Shown piece by piece: positions 58,896-64,000 of a stretch of DNA of 64,000 nucleotides (within the stretch, counting starts at the first letter, position 1; the number at the start of each line of letters is the position of its first letter). The notes below the pieces were generated by a model that was not told where the DNA came from, made no database searches, and was given only the letters and a program-made list of their open reading frames with translations. The stretch spans positions 135,001-199,000 of the forward strand of contig BRXU01000059.1 in NCBI GenBank assembly GCA_030267565.1. Direction: 5' to 3'. A program made the translations under genes and the position numbers. This DNA is from Pleodorina starrii (lineage: Eukaryota; Chlorophyta; Chlorophyceae; Chlamydomonadales; Volvocaceae).

Positions 58896-59586
58896 TGAAT
58901 TATCGGTCGCACACGATCATAAGATGTGCCAAGGTACTATGCATGCTGCAACAAGCAGCGTCGGCGCAGCGTCTGCTTGCAGCAAGCACGGAGGTCCCGC
59001 CAAGAGGTACGCGCGGAGCCATCCGACAGCCCAAATTGACGGGGTAAAGCATCATTCCGATCCATGGCAGATCGTTGCAGTGCCAACGCGATCAGAACAA
59101 ATTCACGCTACGCAACCGCTTTGTCATGCGGTCGGCGTTCCTTGATGGCTTGAACTTCTTCCAGGAGATGCTCAACAACAAGGAAATGCTCTCGCGCTTG
59201 TGTGAGGTGTTGGCACAATAGCCAAAGGAGGCGAGAAAGTTGGCTTGCCGTACTCTCGTGACGGTGTCGTCTTGATGTGTTCCGCTCCACTCAGGCGTTC
59301 ATAATAAGTGTAGTGTAGAGCAGTTAAATGCTCTAGCTATTGGCATTTTTGCATCTGCAAGTCGTTCACCGCGTGTGTGCCAACCCGAAATACGCACCCT
59401 GTACCCACCTCTTGCGTTTCTGCCCGGCGCTTGCTTTAACTCGTTGTTTCTTGCTTCCGTGAGGACAAGTGTTATTACGCCAGCCATTAGGGCCGATTGG
59501 AGTAGGCGCAACCCTCACGAGGGCGAACATTTTTCCTAACACCACAATATGGTGGCGCCCGTCTAAGGCGTCACCTTGAGCACGCT
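58896..59586. promoter_or_regulatory. Probable shared promoter region of divergent GYF-protein and kinase genes
   Basis: 691 bases separate the two start codons. The stretch is less GC-rich than the flanking exons and holds no exon or repeat that I can recognise. A shared regulatory region is inferred from the head-to-head layout only; no TATA element is obvious on either side. Confidence 0.45.
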
Positions 59587-62500
59587 ATGGGGTGCCTCTG
59601 TTTCGGCAACAGTAACGCTGCCGAGCCCACTAGCCCCAAGCCAGCCCCAGCACCCTCGACATCGGCAAACGGAGCGGGAGCAGCTGCCGCAACCCAGAGG
59701 CAGGCACCCTACCAGGTTGCTTCCCCGCCTCCGCCAGCCCCAAAGCCTCAGCCTGAGCCGAAGGAGGCTCCGTCAGCGCCACCGCCAGCACTACACGCGG
59801 AGTCTGCGGACTCGTCCTTCCAAGCGGCAGCGGTCCCGCCGTGGCAGAAGGAGGCAATCATCAACTCTAGGAGCAGCGGTTTAACGTTTGCCGCCACCGG
59901 AACGGAGAAGCTTGAGGGAACCCCCTCCAAGAGTATGGCAGGGACCAACCTGGCCGAAATCCTTCGGCTGAACCTGGGCGAGGTGGGTAGGTTGGGTTAT
60001 CTGTCGACACTGGGCATTTTATTGAAGTATTGCGCTTGTGCTTTACCTCTGCGGACGCGGCATTAACCCATAACCGGCTTTGCGTGGCTTGTTGGTCGCG
60101 GACGGTGCTGCCTCCACAGGTCAAGCTTGTTCTGCAGAAGCTTGCGTCCCTCAACCCGACCCCAACAATAGCCCTCAATGAGGCCTCGGAGCTTCTTCAA
60201 AAGCACCTCAGTGTCGGGCTTTGCAGGTGCGTGCAAACCGAGAGCTAGCTTGGGCCGGAAGAAAGAACGTTTCCGGAACGGAGGTTCTGGCCGGCTTGCG
60301 CCATGCAGTTCCGCGCTGAAATGGCAGGAAATGCCGCCATGTTGCGGACGGCTAAGAATTGTGTGGGTTATTTATTATCAATGGGTGGTTGATCATCAAA
60401 GCCCTCCCGCGCTGTGTCCCTATCGCGCGCAGCATCACGGGGCTGACTGACCATTGTACATCGTTTGTGCTACTAGCGGCCTATGGAGTGGGCGCGCACG
60501 AGCTGGAGCGGACGCCGGTGATGCGGGGATCGCAGTGGTCCGCGGCGCACTTGCTGCAGCAGCCCGTGTATTTGTACCTCACGGCAAAGAACGACGCCGA
60601 GGCTGCGCAGCTTCCGCTGGACTTCCAGGCCCTGTACAAGTACGGGCTGCGGTCGTTTCTGTCGATCCCCATCTCGACGGACCACGAGGTGCTGTCCGTG
60701 CTGACGATCGCAAAGGAGGACGCGGATGGATTCGAAGTAGAGTGGTGAGCAGTAAGCCTAAGCGTTGCGCATTTCAGTTCCTCGGGCGAGCTTTGGGTTC
60801 GTCGAAGCACGAATCGTACGGCGCAATGCTCTTCGCCTATGCAAAACCGTCGAAAGCGCCCAAACAAGGAAGGGCGGCGCTGCCTTCATACGCCGCTGCA
60901 CGTGTCATCCCTGCACGTCCCACTCTGCATCTGCCGACCGGGTTACTAGCTAGTCCAGGTGGACTCCTGGCGCGGCACTCTCTTGACGCGCCGCACGCCT
61001 GAAACCCAACCCAACCCGCCCCAACCGCGCTTGTTGTCCCTGTCCTTTCCTTACGCCCTGCGGCCCAGGCAGCCCACCGCACTCTTAACCCCAATCCCCA
61101 AACCCCACCACCCAAACCCAACCCAATACCGCCCCCAACCCAATTCTCGCCCCAACCCTGCACACACCCCACCCACTACAACCCCGCACGTGTCCTCTCG
61201 CCCTGCACCCACTCACCCGCAACCCGTCAACCACCCAACCGTTCCCAACCGCCAACCGCTCCCGACCCAGGTGGGAGCCCATGCTTGGCTGCCTGTCCAC
61301 GGGCCTGCTGTACTACCTCCGCAGCGAGCAGACCCAGAACCTGTGCCAGCTCATGCGCAACCTGGACGCCTCCCCCGACTACACCAACGTCGTACACCAG
61401 CTGCTGCGCGGCGCCCACTCGCTGCTGCTGCGCGCCACCAACATCCGCACCGGCTGCCGCCTGGCGCTGCTCCCCACCTCCGACATGTCCCGCGCCCTCA
61501 TCTTTGAGCCGGACCGCGCCATGTCCGCGGCGGAGGGCTACGGAACCACGGGTCTGCCGCTGGACGTGCGCGACAGCGCCCCCCAGATCCACGTGACTGA
61601 GATCCAGCTGGAAAACACGCTGCTGCTGGATGCCGTACAGAAGGGCAAGGCGCGTTTCGTGTCGGATTGCGCCTCCTACATCCAGTCCTGCATGAAACCC
61701 GCCACCGACATTTTCATCAGCGGCCAGGAGATGGTGGCTTCCATTGTGGTGTTACCGCTCATCTTTGACGGCATCACCTTTGGCGGCTTTTACGTGACGC
61801 TGGAGACGACGAGCAACTTCCAGAACATCAAGGACCTGCTGATGGGGCTGGTCAACAGTGTGGTGTTGCTGCTGGCCAAACGGCTGCAGCCGCAGAGGGA
61901 CCAGATCTGGGACAGCATCCTCACGGTGTGTGCGAGGGGAGGGGAAGGGGCGGGTTGGGGAGGAGGCGGGTTGGGGAGGGCGGGTTGGGGAGGGCGAGGA
62001 GTTGGGAAGGGGTTGGTTCCGGTTTACGCCCCACGGAGCCGCACGAGGGGAAGCGACACTCGTCACCACCTCACACCTCACACATTTCTTTGCGTCGAGG
62101 CTGGGTGTTAGCAGCCCCTGGCCAGCGTCAGGGCCCGGTCAGAACTGTTAACGACACACACACACGCACACGCACGCACACGCACATCAGCTGCGGGGCA
62201 TCGGCAGTGACCGGCAGTGGCTGACGGGGAAGGGGAAGGGGTCCAGTCGCCATGTAGCGATGCCGTGCTAAACGGACTGGGGGGCTGTCGGCTGCGGACG
62301 GAGAGCGGACGGAGAGCGGACAGAGCGGACGAAAGGTTGGATTCGGGAACTGCGGCCAGTTCGGAGGAACACGCGCACATACGCATATGGCCCGCGCATA
62401 CACACACACACATACGCACAGACACACATTTGGTGAACCCCGGCGGTCCTTCCACCTCCTAGCGGTCCTCGAAGCCTCCTCGAAGCCCTCTGGCGGCGTC

Positions 62501-64000
62501 CCTCTGTTCCCATCTTTGCCTTTCCACCTGCGCGCCTCGCTCCCTCTCTCCCTCCCTCCCTCCCTCCCTCATCCTCAAATCTCCCTCGTCCTCGAATCCC
62601 CGCATCGAGTCCCCCAAATCGCATTGTTATACCGGTATAACGGAGCATATATCACTCCCTGACCCCCACCCCACCCCCCAAAAAAAACAAATTTCGCAGC
62701 GCGGCGGCGCCCCCTCGGAGCTTTCTGAGCAGCGCGAGCGCGCGGACAACGGCGGCGGCGCTGCGGGCGGTTCGGGCGGCGTGGGCGGCCAGGGCCAGGG
62801 CGACTCTGTGTACCTCAACAGCGAGGGGGTGGCCAAGCCGGTGGTTGTGAAGCGCAGCTGCACGGAGGCGATGCTCAAGGTGCTGCAGCACGAGCTGCGG
62901 AAGACGCACGCCAAGACGGCGCAGCAGCACGAGTGGATTGAGGAGCTGACGCTGTCGGAGATTGTGGGCAAGGGAGGGTTTGGGGTGGTGTACAAGGGGA
63001 CGTTCAAGGGCAGCGTGGCGGCGGTCAAGGTGGGTGCGGGGGGCGCTGGGGGGGGGAGCGGGGGTAGGGGTGGGCTGGGGGGGCTGAGGAGGGGTGGGGG
63101 GAGCGGGGGGGCTGGGAGGTGGGGGAAGGGGGAGCGGGGGAAGGGGGAGCGGCGGTCAAGGTGGGTGCGGGGGTGGGGGGGAGCTGGGGGGGCTTGGGGA
63201 GCGGTGGGCGGGGAGGGGTGGGCGGGGCGGAGGTGGGGATTAGGCTGGGCGGGGGGCTTTGGGGGGGGAGGGCACTGGCGGAGGTGGGGAGGCGGTGGGG
63301 AACTGGGGCGATTGGGAGGGCAGTGACAGCTGACAGGGGGGATGTGGAGCCGAACAGAGGGATGGCGGGTCAATGGGGAGGGCCTTCCTCGGGCGGGCGG
63401 TGGTTTCGGTGGTTTCCTTCCCTTCCCTTCCTGTGGGGGGTCAAATGCGCGTCGATGCGCGTGGGGATGTGGATGGCAGTACTGGGAATACTGGGCGGGC
63501 TCAGTATTGGGTTCTGGGGAGCCCAGCGGAGCCCCAACGCAGCCGGGAGGGACAAAGCGCGACGCGCGGAAGGGGGTTGAGTGCAGTGGGGGGTGGGGAG
63601 GGGGACATGGGTCGCCGGCTCGAGGCTGGCGGCGGTTTCCTGCTGTGGGAGGAGGTCAGAGGAGAGGAGAGGAGATGGATGAGTCGTGTGTCCACCGGCT
63701 GCATCAGCATCCAGCATTCCCCCACCCGGGTCCCCCGCGCCCCCCCACCCATTGTTATGTAAAGGAGCATATCACTCCCTGACCCCCGCCCCGCCCCCTT
63801 TCCTACCCTCGCACGCAGGTCATGTACGCGCGGCAGCACGAGCGGCAAGCCATGAAGGACGCACTGGAGATGGCGGTGCTGACCACGGTGGGGGGGCTGG
63901 GGGGGGGTGGAGGGAGGCGGGGTGGGAAAAAAATGATACCGCAGCGGAGACGGAGGCGGCGGGCGGATGGATGGATGGATGGATGGATGGATGGATGGAT
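59587..64000 (+). CDS. Tandem-GAF protein kinase, N-terminal part (truncated by window end)
   Basis: Exons in frame: 59587-59982, 60120-60226, 60433-60744, 61271-61925, 62700-63029 and 63819-63887, giving about 623 residues before the window ends. The N terminus MGCLCFGNS fits N-myristoylation at Gly2 and palmitoylation at Cys3/Cys5, so membrane attachment is likely. A Pro/Ala linker follows to about residue 85. The first GAF-like domain covers about 125-285 (QPVYLYL, FQALYKYGLRSFLSIPIS, VLSVLTIAKED). The second, about 290-485, is clearer (ARFVSDCASYIQ, MVASIVVLPLIFDGITFGGF). A kinase domain starts at about 566 with LSEIVGKGGFGVVYKG, a Gly-rich loop, and the ATP-binding Lys in SVAAVK, then the alpha-C region ALEMAVL. 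It resembles TKL-type Ser/Thr kinases common in volvocine algae. GAF domains bind cyclic nucleotides or other small ligands; the ligand here is unknown. The catalytic loop lies outside the window. Another exon could hide in 61926-62699. Confidence 0.85.
62642..62668 (+). repeat. Dispersed intronic repeat family B
   Basis: GGAGCATATCACTCCCTGAC followed by CCCC occurs here (with one extra AT), at 63763-63787 and at 44829-44852. The first two end in the pyrimidine tract before acceptors at 62699 and 63818. Confidence 0.88.
63964..64000 (+). repeat. (GGAT)n tetranucleotide repeat at window end
   Basis: At least nine ATGG units in a kinase intron; the array continues beyond the window. Confidence 0.95.

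Overview
The window is nuclear DNA of a GC-rich, intron-rich green alga, most likely of the Chlamydomonas/Volvox group. The evidence is long GC-rich exons with Ala/Gln/Gly runs, many small GT-AG introns, abundant G/T-rich micro- and minisatellites, octotricopeptide-like (OPR) repeats, animal-type four-domain cation channels and a myristoylation-type GAF kinase. Nothing prokaryotic is present. Gene models were built by hand from splice sites and reading phase. Both channel models and the GYF-protein model close in frame over all exons. The species cannot be fixed from sequence alone.

Layout. 1-2922: 3' part of an OPR-like helical-repeat gene (+). 3443-10558: a large palindrome. Its arms each carry a 630-residue F-box/LRR-like gene (3688-5580 + and 8421-10313 -), identical except for one base. 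Its 2.6 kb spacer holds a tRNA-Gln(CUG). 12459-26828 (+) and 46985-32494 (-): two four-domain voltage-gated cation channel alpha subunits of the Cav type, arranged tail to tail around 5.7 kb of repeat-rich DNA. 49217-49645 (+): proteasome assembly chaperone UMP1/POMP. 58895-50868 (-): a 1873-residue low-complexity protein with an N-terminal GYF_2-like fold. 59587 to beyond 64000 (+): a tandem-GAF protein kinase, cut off by the window end and divergent from the GYF gene.

Most notable biology. The two channels are recent enough paralogues to share most intron positions, but their selectivity filters differ. The minus-strand copy has the calcium-channel ring E/E/E/E. The plus-strand copy has S/E/S/E, with the two serines in opposing domains I and III encoded by unrelated codons (AGC and TCG). 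The plus copy has also lost the degenerate EF-hand loop after IVS6. Against this divergence, the domain II turret exon is almost identical in the two genes, as expected from local gene conversion.

Repeat biology. Several introns begin with a tandem repeat whose first unit is the 5' splice site. At least two short dispersed repeat families sit inside introns with an orientation rule: sense copies mostly near the acceptor, antisense copies near the donor. One copy is present in one channel paralogue and absent from the matching intron of the other. Other structures are a 10-bp VNTR of about 175 units, long-stem hairpins, and a recurring 10-bp palindrome.
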